This document shows, piece by piece, positions 1-8,529 of a DNA stretch of 8,529 nucleotides. The DNA comes from CSBr16-57R1 sp041163265 (GTDB lineage Bacteria > Actinomycetota > Nitriliruptoria > Nitriliruptorales > Nitriliruptoraceae), in assembly GCA_041163265.1 (NCBI GenBank), contig JBEARL010000052.1:1-8529 (forward strand), read 5' to 3'. The translations under genes and the position numbers were made by a program. Position 1 is the first letter of the stretch. Every line of letters starts with the position of its first letter. Under the pieces are notes generated by a model. That model was not told where the DNA came from, made no database searches, and was given only the letters and a program-made list of their open reading frames with translations.

Positions 1-87
1 GGGCGTCCCGACGCGGGCGGTCGCGCGGCGCCGTGGGGGCCCGGCCAGCCGCGCGGCGGCGGCGGCGCGTCCGGGACGGGGATCCGC
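1..87. other. 3' flank of murA, no gene recognised
   Basis: This GC-rich stretch lies downstream of the murA stop codon and runs to the window edge. I see no minus-strand ATG or GTG that could start a next gene here. The plus-strand frame that opens at a GTG at 33 is arginine-rich and runs antisense into murA, so I treat it as a composition artefact. There is a short 10-bp palindrome at 48-57 and a 7-bp inverted pair (4-10 with 72-78), but no T-rich tract on the transcribed side. I therefore cannot call an intrinsic terminator. Confidence 0.5.
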
Positions 88-1374
88 TCAGCCATCGACG
101 CGCTCGACGTCGCCGCCGAGCGCGCGCAGCCGCTCGACGAACCCGGCGTAGCCGCGGTCGACGTGGTGGACGTCGCGGACGAGCGTGTCCCCCTCGGCGA
201 TCAGTCCGGCGAGGACACCCGCGGCGCCCGCGCGGACGTCGAGACCCGACAGCTCGGCGCCGCGCAGCGGGGTCGGCCCCGACAGCATCGCGTGGTGACC
301 GTCGACGACGACGTCGGCGCCCATCGCGCGCAGCTGGTCGACGAACGAGAAGCGCGACTCGAACACGTTCTCGGTGCACCGGCTGATGCCGTCGGCCTGG
401 GTCAGAAGGACCATCATCTGCGGCTGCAGGTCCGTCGGGAAGCCCGGGTACGGCAGCGTCACGACGTCCACCGGACGGAGGCCGTCGGTCGGCGCCGCGA
501 CGGTCACCGCGTCGTCCTCGACGACGACCTCGGCCCCGACGTCGCGCAGCTTCCGCAGGGGCAGCGTCAGGTCGCCGGCGCGGACGCGCTCGACCCGGAC
601 CCGGCCGCCGGTCAGCACGCCGGCCACCAGGTAGGTCCCGGCCTCGATGCGGTCGGGGCAGGTCTCCCAGGCGACGCCGCCGAGCCGCTCGACCCCCTCG
701 ACGGCCAGCGTGGGGCCGCCGACCCCGTCGATGCGCGCCCCCATGGCGACCAGCATGCGGCAGAGGTCGACGATCTCCGGCTCGCGGGCGGCGTTCTCGA
801 GGACGGTCCTCCCCCGCGCGAGGACGGCCGCCATCACGAGGTTCTCGGTGGCACCGACCGAGGGGAAGTCGAGCGTGATCCTCGCCCCGGTCAGGCGTCC
901 GCCCGGGACGCGGACGTGGACCTCGCCGTCACCCTCGGCCGTCTCGGCCCCGAGCGCCCTGAGCCCGGCGAGGTGCAGGTCGATCGAGCGGGCGCCGATG
1001 CGGTCCCCGCCGGGCATCGCGAGCCGTGCCTCGCCCCGACGGGCCACCAGCGGTCCGAGGCAGGCGATCGAGGCGCGGATGCGCACCACCGCGTCGCGGG
1101 GCGGCGTCGTCGGCCGGTCGTCCTCGACCACCAGCGCCAGCCGCCCGGCGTCGCGGTCGTGCTCGGCGCGGACCCCGAGGCCCGCGAGGACCGCGGCCAT
1201 GACCGGCACGTCGGTGATGTCCGGGACGGCGTCGAGCCGCACCTCGCCGTCGGCGAGCAGCGACGCCGCCATCAGCTTCAGGACCGAGTTCTTCGCCCCG
1301 GAGAGGCGGACGGTGCCCTCGAGCGGCGTCCCGCCCCGCACGCGGAAGGCGCTCGCGCGCGGCTCGGCAGGCAT
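88..1374 (-). CDS. murA: UDP-N-acetylglucosamine 1-carboxyvinyltransferase MurA, Asp-type active site
   Basis: MurA transfers enolpyruvate from phosphoenolpyruvate to UDP-GlcNAc in the cytoplasm, the first committed step of peptidoglycan synthesis. The 428-residue length is normal. Visible family landmarks are SGAKN at 25-29 (the Lys-Asn pair that contacts substrate), LGPLVARRG at 106-114, PGGDRIGAR at 121-129, FPTDLQPQ at 312-319 with the conserved catalytic-region Asp315, TENVFESRF at 334-342, and DRGY at 406-409. The loop residue that is Cys115 in E. coli MurA is Asp124 here (codon 1003-1005), as in mycobacterial and chlamydial enzymes known to resist fosfomycin. The ATG at 1374 is 9 bp past the atpC stop and has no clear Shine-Dalgarno sequence, so translation is probably coupled to atpC. 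Association of murA with the end of the atp operon is familiar in actinomycetes. The paralogue MurZ is a remote alternative name. Confidence 0.95.
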   Translation of the reverse strand: MPAEPRASAFRVRGGTPLEGTVRLSGAKNSVLKLMAASLLADGEVRLDAVPDITDVPVMAAVLAGLGVRAEHDRDAGRLALVVEDDRPTTPPRDAVVRIRASIACLGPLVARRGEARLAMPGGDRIGARSIDLHLAGLRALGAETAEGDGEVHVRVPGGRLTGARITLDFPSVGATENLVMAAVLARGRTVLENAAREPEIVDLCRMLVAMGARIDGVGGPTLAVEGVERLGGVAWETCPDRIEAGTYLVAGVLTGGRVRVERVRAGDLTLPLRKLRDVGAEVVVEDDAVTVAAPTDGLRPVDVVTLPYPGFPTDLQPQMMVLLTQADGISRCTENVFESRFSFVDQLRAMGADVVVDGHHAMLSGPTPLRGAELSGLDVRAGAAGVLAGLIAEGDTLVRDVHHVDRGYAGFVERLRALGGDVERVDG

Positions 1375-1383
1375 GCGCCGAGG

Positions 1384-1803
1384 CTAGCGAGCGGTCGCGT
1401 CCGACCCGGCCTGCTCGGCCACCTCGAGCCGCACCCGATGCTTGCGCAGCGACTGCAGCAGCACCTCGTCGTGCGGGGCGTCGGCCAGCCGGCGCTCGGC
1501 CTCGGCGACCGCCGCGCGGGCGCGGCGGACGTCGATCTCGCTGGCCGGCTCGGCCAGGTCGGCGAGCACGATGCAGCCCTTCTCGGCGTCGACGAAGAGC
1601 AGCCCGTTGTGCACCGCGACGAGCTCGACGTGCCCGTCCTCGGCCACGACCTTCACCGGACCGACGTCCAGCGCGACCAGGGTCGGCTGGTGGCCGGGGA
1701 GGATGCCGATCTGCCCCTCGACGCCGCGGGCGTACAGCTCGCGGGCCTCGAGCGACAGGACGGCGCGCTCGGCCGAGACGACCTCGACGTGCATCGTCGC
1801 CAC
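1384..1803 (-). CDS. atpC: F1Fo ATP synthase epsilon subunit
   Basis: Epsilon is part of the F1 central stalk. It couples rotation to the c-ring and can inhibit ATP hydrolysis. The 139-residue protein has the N-terminal beta-sandwich domain, with the hallmark GQIGILPGHQPTLVALDVG at 30-48, followed by a C-terminal helical hairpin from about residue 88. IDVRRA at 90-95 fits the I/L-D-x-x-R-A motif through which some bacterial epsilon subunits bind ATP. I chose the GTG start at 1801-1803 over the ATG three codons later because an AGGAGG lies exactly 6 nt upstream of the GTG and would be 15 nt from the ATG. The gene is last of the atp cluster, 39 bp after atpD and 9 bp before murA. A stable hairpin sits just upstream of its ribosome binding site and may lower its translation relative to beta; that is inference. 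Confidence 0.95.
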   Translation of the reverse strand: MATMHVEVVSAERAVLSLEARELYARGVEGQIGILPGHQPTLVALDVGPVKVVAEDGHVELVAVHNGLLFVDAEKGCIVLADLAEPASEIDVRRARAAVAEAERRLADAPHDEVLLQSLRKHRVRLEVAEQAGSDATAR

Positions 1804-1809
1804 CAGGGA

Positions 1810-1815
1810 CCTCCT
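1810..1815 (-). promoter_or_regulatory. Shine-Dalgarno AGGAGG of atpC, fixes the GTG start
   Basis: The minus strand reads AGGAGG here, a full match to the anti-Shine-Dalgarno sequence, followed by 6 nt and then GTG. The in-frame ATG at 1794 would be 15 nt away, outside the usual range. This makes the GTG the preferred start. Confidence 0.8.
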
Positions 1816-1833
1816 CGCCGCCGCTCGGCGGCG
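1816..1833 (-). repeat. Hairpin between atpD and atpC, directly upstream of the atpC ribosome binding site
   Basis: The arms CGCCGCC (1816-1822) and GGCGGCG (1827-1833) are perfect 7-bp complements with a 4-nt loop, all G/C pairs. The stem ends at the base next to the AGGAGG of atpC. No T tract follows on the transcribed strand, so it is not a typical terminator. Tuning of atpC translation or a processing/stability role is possible but inferred. An 8-bp tandem repeat (TCAGCGCG on the plus strand, 1835-1850) lies beside it and overlaps the atpD stop. Confidence 0.5.
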
Positions 1834-1842
1834 GTCAGCGCG

Positions 1843-3258
<1,416 letters not shown>

Positions 3259-3274
3259 GCGTGGCTCCTTGGGT

Positions 3275-4159
3275 TCAGACGGCGGAGGACAGAGCCTCGG
3301 CGCCGCCCACGATCTCGGAGATCTCGGTGGTGATCTGGTCCTGACGGGCCTGGTTCATGATGCGGGAGAGCGAGGCCGCGACGTCCGAGGCGTTCTCGGT
3401 CGCGGACTTCATCGCGCGCTGGCGCGAGGCGTGCTCGGACGCGGCCGACTCGAGGAGCGCGTGCAGCACCTTCGCCTCGACGTACCGCGGGATGAGCAGG
3501 TCCAGCAGGCCCGGACCCGAGGGCTCGAACACGACCTCGGGCCGCATCGCGGTCCCGCCCTCGAACTCGGCCGGCTTCACCGGCAGCAGCTCCATGCGGA
3601 CCGGCGACTGCACGAGCGAGGACCGGAAGTCGGTGTAGACCAGCCAGACGCGGTCGAGCTCGCCGGTGGCGAACCGGTCCATGACGGCCTGCGCGACGCC
3701 CGAGGCCCCGTCGATGCCCGGCGTGTCCGAGATGCCGTCCCAGGCGCGCTCGGCGCGGCGGCCGCGGTACGAGAAGTACGCCGCGCCCTTGCGTCCGACG
3801 ACGTAGAGGTGGACCGTGCGACCGGCCCCCTCCTCCTCGCGGATCGTGCGCTCGGCGACCTTCAGCACGTTCGCGTTGTAGGCGCCGGCGAGGCCGCGGT
3901 CCGAGGTGCAGACGACGACGGCGACCTCGCGGGGCTCGCGCGCCGTGAGCAGCGGGTGCTGCCGGACCTCGTTGTCGACCGCGAGTCCCGCGATGACGTC
4001 GCGGATCTGCTCGGCGTAGGGCCGGGCGGCCAGCACGCGCCGCTGGGCCTTGAGGATCCGGGACGCCGCGATCATCTCCATCGCGCGGGTGATCTTCTGG
4101 GTGCTCCGCACCGACCGGATGCGACGGCGGAGCTGACGGATCTGACCACTGCCGGCCAT
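3275..4159 (-). CDS. atpG: F1Fo ATP synthase gamma subunit
   Basis: Gamma is the rotor shaft of F1, turning inside the alpha3beta3 ring. The 294-residue protein has the typical N-terminal helix (IRQLRRRIRSVRSTQKITRAMEMIAASRI) and the matching C-terminal helix ending with AMKSATENASDVAASLSRIMNQARQDQITTEI. These two helices form the antiparallel coiled coil of the shaft. Between them is the Rossmann-like domain with TSDRGLAGAYNANV. The ATG at 4159 has a perfect AGGAGG 5 nt upstream. The gene sits between atpA (81-bp spacer with two palindromes) and atpD (16-bp spacer), its normal place. Confidence 0.97.
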   Translation of the reverse strand: MAGSGQIRQLRRRIRSVRSTQKITRAMEMIAASRILKAQRRVLAARPYAEQIRDVIAGLAVDNEVRQHPLLTAREPREVAVVVCTSDRGLAGAYNANVLKVAERTIREEEGAGRTVHLYVVGRKGAAYFSYRGRRAERAWDGISDTPGIDGASGVAQAVMDRFATGELDRVWLVYTDFRSSLVQSPVRMELLPVKPAEFEGGTAMRPEVVFEPSGPGLLDLLIPRYVEAKVLHALLESAASEHASRQRAMKSATENASDVAASLSRIMNQARQDQITTEISEIVGGAEALSSAV

Positions 4160-4177
4160 CCGTGCCTCCTCGTCGTC

Positions 4178-4189
4178 CCCGGGCCCGGG
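4178..4189. repeat. 12-bp perfect palindrome in the atpA-atpG spacer
   Basis: The sequence CCCGGGCCCGGG is its own reverse complement. Flanking GTCCC (4175-4179) and GGGAC (4187-4191) extend a possible stem. It lies 5 bp beyond the atpG Shine-Dalgarno sequence (4165-4170), so a folded transcript could influence atpG initiation. GC-rich DNA yields short palindromes by chance, so a function is uncertain. Confidence 0.45.
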
Positions 4190-4209
4190 ACGTCACCCGG
4201 GCGTGGTGT

Positions 4210-4235
4210 CCGCCCGCGCCGGCCGGCGCGGGCGG
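4210..4235. repeat. 26-bp perfect palindrome in the atpA-atpG spacer
   Basis: Each arm is 13 bases (the core arm reads CGCCCGCGCCGG from 4211) and the two arms are perfect reverse complements. In RNA this gives a stem of about 11 pairs with a GGCC tetraloop. It lies 5 bp after the atpA stop codon and well ahead of the atpG start. No T-rich tract follows, so it is not a standard intrinsic terminator. It could be an mRNA stability or processing element that sets the alpha-to-gamma ratio (3:1 in the enzyme), or a palindromic protein-binding site. These roles are inference. Confidence 0.55.
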
Positions 4236-4240
4236 GTGCG

Positions 4241-5851
<1,611 letters not shown>

Positions 5852-5876
5852 CTCGTCGTCCTCGTCGGTACCGCGG

Positions 5877-5899
5877 GCGCCGGTGGGCGCGCCGGTGGG
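5877..5899. repeat. Two direct copies of an 11-bp repeat in the atpH-atpA spacer
   Basis: GCGCCGGTGGG occurs at 5877-5887 and again at 5889-5899, one base apart. It lies just after the atpH stop codon and upstream of the atpA Shine-Dalgarno region. A simple slippage duplication is the likeliest cause, and I see no evidence for a regulatory role. Confidence 0.4.
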
Positions 5900-5902
5900 T
5901 GG

Positions 5903-6430
5903 TCAGCTGCCGATGCGGGTGCGGAGCTGGGCGATGCGGCGGGCGACCGAGCCGTCGATGACGGTGTCGCCGATGCGGGCGCGGACGCCGCCGACCACCG
6001 AGGGGTCGACGACGACGCGGAGCTCGAGGGGGGTGCCGACCTTCCGCTCCAGCGCGGTGCGGAGCTCGGCCGCCTGCGCCTCGGTCAGCGGCGTGGCGAC
6101 GCGGACCTCGGCGAGCGAGCGGTCGCGCTCGGCCGCGGCCTGCTCGGCCAGGGCGGTCGCGACCTCGTCGACGAGGCCGATGCGCTCGGCCCCGACCAGC
6201 ATGGCGACCGCGGCCCGGGTCGCCGGGTGCGCGGTCGCGAAGACGCCGCCGTCGAGCAGGCGCAGGCGACGCTCGACCGGGAGCTGCCGGTCCGAGAGGG
6301 CGCGCTGCAGCTCCGCGTCCGAGGCGACGGCCTGGGCGATCGCACCGAGCTCGGTGCCGACCGCGTCCAGCGCGTCCTCGGCCTCGGCCACGGCCCGGAC
6401 GGCCGTCGCGTACGCCTGCGCTGTCGACAT
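5903..6430 (-). CDS. atpH: F1Fo ATP synthase delta subunit
   Basis: Delta links the top of F1 to the peripheral stalk (OSCP-type subunit). The 175-residue length is normal. The N-terminal half is helical and only loosely conserved. The C-terminal half carries the diagnostic region, with EVRVATPLTEAQ, a helix, then VDPSVVGGVRARIGDTVIDGSVARRIAQL close to the end. It is a separate gene here, unlike the fused b-delta protein of mycobacteria. The ATG at 6430 lies 10 bp after the atpF stop. The candidate Shine-Dalgarno GAGGGG overlaps the atpF TGA, so the two genes are likely translationally coupled. Confidence 0.95.
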   Translation of the reverse strand: MSTAQAYATAVRAVAEAEDALDAVGTELGAIAQAVASDAELQRALSDRQLPVERRLRLLDGGVFATAHPATRAAVAMLVGAERIGLVDEVATALAEQAAAERDRSLAEVRVATPLTEAQAAELRTALERKVGTPLELRVVVDPSVVGGVRARIGDTVIDGSVARRIAQLRTRIGS

Positions 6431-6440
6431 GCCGGTCCCC

Positions 6441-6983
6441 TCAGTTGCGCGCGGCGAGGCGCGCGATGTAGTCGTCGACCAGGCCCTGGTGCGTCGCGGC
6501 GTCGAGCTCGCGCTCGACGATGCGGCCCGCGAGGTCGACGGCCAGCGCGCCGACCTGGCCGCGCAGCTCGTCGAGCAGGCGGGCCCGCTCGGCCTCGGCG
6601 TCGGCGGTGGCCCGCTCGACGATGCGCTTCGCCTCGGACTCGGCGTTCGCGACGATCTCGCGGCGCTGCGACTCGGCCGCCGTACGGGCCTCGTCGAGGA
6701 TGCGGGACGCCTCGCCGCGGGCGTCGCCGAGCGACGACTCGAAGCGGCGCTTCGCGTCCTCCATCTCGACGCGGACGCGCTCGGCCTCCTCCATCTTGCC
6801 CTCGATGGCGGCGCGTCGCTCCTCGAGCATGGTGTTCATGCGCGGGAAGACCAGGCGACGCATCACCAGGAACAGGACGGTGAAGGCGAACAGGCCCCAG
6901 ATGAGCTCGGCGTCGACGGGGAGCAGGAGGTCACGGACCGTCTGGTCCCCGGACGACTCGGCCGCTGCGAGCAGGATGCCCAT
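6441..6983 (-). CDS. atpF: F1Fo ATP synthase b subunit
   Basis: Subunit b forms the peripheral stalk that holds F1 still against the rotor. The 180-residue protein has one N-terminal membrane segment (about residues 25-45, in LIWGLFAFTVLFLVMRRLVF). A long charged, heptad-rich helix from about residue 50 to 155 forms the dimeric coiled coil, and a delta-binding tail ends in ARLAARN. The short stretch before the membrane segment is expected to face the periplasm. The ATG at 6983 has AGGAG 5 nt upstream and follows atpE by 25 bp. Only one b gene is visible, so the stalk is probably a homodimer. Confidence 0.96.
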   Translation of the reverse strand: MGILLAAAESSGDQTVRDLLLPVDAELIWGLFAFTVLFLVMRRLVFPRMNTMLEERRAAIEGKMEEAERVRVEMEDAKRRFESSLGDARGEASRILDEARTAAESQRREIVANAESEAKRIVERATADAEAERARLLDELRGQVGALAVDLAGRIVERELDAATHQGLVDDYIARLAARN

Positions 6984-7008
6984 GTCGGCTCCTAACGGGT
7001 GGGTCGGG

Positions 7009-7212
7009 TCAGATGGCGAACGCGAGCACGAAGCCGAGCAGCGCGAGCGCCTCGACGACGGCGATGCCGATGAACATGGTGGTCCGGACCATGCCGGCCG
7101 CCTCCGGCTGACGGGCCATCGACTCGATGGCCTTGCCGATCAGCATGCCGAGGCCGATGCCGGGGCCGAGCGTGGCGAGGCCGAAGACCAGGCCGTTGCC
7201 GAGGTTCTCCAT
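7009..7212 (-). CDS. atpE: F1Fo ATP synthase c subunit (proton-binding ring)
   Basis: Subunit c forms the rotating membrane ring that carries protons through Fo. The 67-residue protein is a hairpin of two membrane helices. The first holds the glycine-rich packing motif GPGIGLGMLIGKA (16-28), the polar loop is ARQPEA (33-38), and the second helix carries Glu54 in IAVVEALALLG, the ion-binding carboxylate. The sodium-binding ligand set of Ilyobacter-type rings (Gln in helix 1, Glu-Ser-Thr in helix 2) is not present: the positions are Leu21 and Glu54-Ala55-Leu56. Proton coupling is therefore the better reading. The protein is slightly short, because almost nothing precedes helix 1. The ATG at 7212 has AAGGAG about 9 nt upstream. 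atpB lies 52 bp upstream. Confidence 0.96.
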   Translation of the reverse strand: MENLGNGLVFGLATLGPGIGLGMLIGKAIESMARQPEAAGMVRTTMFIGIAVVEALALLGFVLAFAI

Positions 7213-7264
7213 GGTGTGTCGCTCCTTCGGGACGCCGCGTCGCCGCAGCGCGGGTCGTGGACGG

Positions 7265-7852
7265 TCAGTGCGCCGGCTCGACCGACGAACTGATGTAGAC
7301 GGCTGCCAGCATGGTGAAGATGTACGCCTGCAGGCCGATGATGAGCAGCTCGAAGCCGAACACCAGCGGCGCCGCGACGAGCCCGAACACCCCCACCGTC
7401 CAGCCGATCGGCAGGGACGGCAGGAAGACGTGGATCGAGACCAGGGTGATCACGACCAGGATGTGCCCGGCGACCATGTTCGCGAAGAGCCGGAGCATCA
7501 GCGTGAACGGCCGGAGGATCAGCCCGGAGAGCAGCTCGATCGGGGTGAGCAGCACGTACAGCGCCTTCGGCACCCCGGGCGGGAACGCCAGCTCCTTGAA
7601 GTAGTGGCCGAAGCCCTGCTCCCGGATGCCCGCGCCGACGTAGACGAACCACGTGATCAGCGCGAGGAAGAGCGGGAAGGCGATCCGACCCGTCGGCGGG
7701 AGCATGAAGATCGGCGTGATCTTCGCGAGGTTCATGAACAGGATGAAGACGAAGAACGACGTCAGGAGCGGGACGTAGCGGTGCCCCTTGGGCCCGATGA
7801 TGTCCGAGGCCATCCAGCGAACTGGTGGATACGGTGCTAAAGAGGTGGTCAT
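7265..7852 (-). CDS. atpB: F1Fo ATP synthase a subunit, N-terminus lost at a sequence junction
   Basis: Subunit a forms the two half-channels for protons beside the c-ring in the membrane. The readable part has several hydrophobic segments, the essential arginine in LMLRLFANMVAGH (Arg121 of the open frame, codon 7490-7492), and the conserved GFELLIIGLQAYIFTML near the C-terminus. Genuine AtpB sequence can be followed back to about MASDIIGPKG, whose Met codon is at 7811-7813. The formal open frame reaches an ATG at 7852, but the bases from about 7821 to 7852 also encode in-frame SucA on the other strand and no Shine-Dalgarno precedes that ATG, so this start is an artefact. Compared with usual a subunits of about 240-270 residues, roughly 70-80 residues including the first membrane helix are missing. 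Treat it as a 5'-partial gene; its true start and the operon promoter are outside the window. Confidence 0.9.
   Translation of the reverse strand: MTTSLAPYPPVRWMASDIIGPKGHRYVPLLTSFFVFILFMNLAKITPIFMLPPTGRIAFPLFLALITWFVYVGAGIREQGFGHYFKELAFPPGVPKALYVLLTPIELLSGLILRPFTLMLRLFANMVAGHILVVITLVSIHVFLPSLPIGWTVGVFGLVAAPLVFGFELLIIGLQAYIFTMLAAVYISSSVEPAH
7811..7833. other. Chimeric junction between GC-rich atpB and GC-poor sucA
   Basis: Left of this interval the minus strand encodes AtpB with strongly GC-biased third positions. Right of it the plus strand encodes the SucA core in an AT-richer composition. AtpB is recognisable down to codon 7811-7813, and SucA is recognisable from the GAKEVVIGMAHRGRLN stretch starting at 7833. 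The break lies in or next to this interval. I see no inverted repeat, target duplication or integrase site. A misassembly or chimeric template is most likely. Confidence 0.85.
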
Positions 7853-8529
7853 AGGAATGGCTCACCGGGGCCGGCTTAATGTACTCACCAATATATTTGG
7901 TAAGCCAGCGGTCGATATTTTTAGTGAGTTTGAGGGTAAGGACTATGAACAAGAAATATTTGACGGCGACGTAAAATACCATTTGGGTTGGACCTCCAAA
8001 CGTAAAACAGACGGTGGAGCCTCAATTAATATGAATATTGCTCCAAACCCATCGCACCTCGAAACCGTTGGTGCGGTAGCTATTGGAATAACACGTGCAA
8101 AACAAGACCGACTTGATTCGGCTTCCTTTTCCAAGGCCTTGCCCATAGTCGTTCACGGAGATGCCGCAATTGCAGGTCAGGGTATCGTCTATGAGGTGGT
8201 TCAGATGGCCGGATTGGAGGGGTATACTACAGCAGGAACAATTCATATTGTAGTAAACAATCAGATTGGATTTACTACAAATTATCTGGATGCCAGAACC
8301 TCTACCTATTGTACTGATGTTGCTAAGGTTACCTTAAGTCCGGTACTCCACGTAAATGCGGATGATGCGGAAGCCGTGGTTCATGCCGCTTTATTTGCAT
8401 TAGAATATCGCATGCGTTTCCAAAGTGATGTGTTCCTGGACCTTCTGGGATACAGAAAATATGGACACAACGAAGGAGACGAGCCGCGCTTTACGCAGCC
8501 AAAATTATATAAGGCGATTGCGAGCCATA
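7821..8529 (+). CDS. sucA: 2-oxoglutarate dehydrogenase E1 component, internal fragment
   Basis: E1 is the thiamine-diphosphate-dependent decarboxylase of the 2-oxoglutarate dehydrogenase complex in the TCA cycle. This plus-strand frame stays open for 236 codons with neither start nor stop, so both ends are missing. Family landmarks in order are GMAHRGRLNVLTNIFGK (12-28), GDVKYHLGW (49-57), APNPSHLETVG (74-84), the diphosphate/magnesium motif HGDAAIAGQG (112-121) continuing to VVNNQIGFTT (144-153), YLDARTSTYCTDVAK (155-169), HVNADDAEAV (177-186) and GHNEGDEPRFTQP (215-227). The full protein is about 900 residues, so this covers the start and middle of the ThDP-binding domain. Wording such as YLDARTSTYCTDVAKVTLSPVLHVNADD resembles Bacteroidota/Flavobacteriia proteins as I remember them. 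Codon use is AT-rich, unlike the rest of the window, and the gene is foreign to the atp operon beside it. Confidence 0.93.

Noticed and set aside
1..87. Possible intrinsic terminator after murA
   Set aside because: Only weak, short inverted repeats of the kind expected in GC-rich DNA are present, without a U tract in the transcript.
7140..7982. A minus-strand frame crossing the junction, apparently a hydrophobic protein fused to AtpB
   Set aside because: Its N-terminal part is the reverse of the sucA coding strand and its rest is an out-of-frame reading of atpB and atpE. It exists only because the two sequences are joined.
7943..8246. Short minus-strand frames opposite sucA
   Set aside because: They are antisense to a continuous, highly conserved SucA frame and have no recognisable features.
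7821..8529. Horizontal transfer of sucA into the atp locus, or a moonlighting operon
   Set aside because: Both neighbouring genes are truncated at the same point, the sucA fragment lacks its start, and there is no mobile-element signature. A chimera explains all of this more simply.

Overview
The window joins two unrelated pieces of DNA. Positions 1 to about 7,820 come from a very GC-rich bacterium (about 83% G+C in one line I counted by hand). Gene order and protein style suggest an actinomycete, perhaps of the Thermoleophilia/Solirubrobacterales type; that placement is inference. Positions about 7,821 to 8,529 are much poorer in G+C (32% and 52% in two lines counted). They encode part of a 2-oxoglutarate dehydrogenase E1 that, from memory of the family, looks like a Bacteroidota protein.

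The GC-rich part lies entirely on the minus strand and reads from high to low coordinates: atpB (a, 5'-truncated), atpE (c), atpF (b), atpH (delta), atpA (alpha), atpG (gamma), atpD (beta), atpC (epsilon), then murA. This is the canonical F1Fo ATP synthase operon order, with every subunit present once and murA placed 9 bp behind atpC. Spacers are short (10 to 81 bp). Every complete atp gene has a recognisable ribosome binding site; murA does not and is probably translationally coupled. The catalytic motifs are intact: Walker A in alpha and beta, DELSEED in beta, the arginine finger in alpha, the carboxylate in c and the essential arginine in a. Together the genes encode a proton-driven ATP synthase and the first committed enzyme of peptidoglycan synthesis. 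The operon promoter and the first part of atpB are not in the window.

The GC-poor part is an open plus-strand frame with no start or stop, the middle of sucA/odhA. The join cuts both genes internally, leaves no mobile-element trace and coincides with the composition change. The simplest reading is a chimeric contig or chimeric template, not a real fusion or gene transfer.

I found no previously undescribed system. Points worth a second look are the chimeric junction, the Cys-to-Asp replacement in MurA that predicts fosfomycin insensitivity, two strong palindromes between atpA and atpG, a hairpin abutting the atpC ribosome binding site, an acidic C-terminal tail on alpha, and a possible ATP-binding motif in epsilon.
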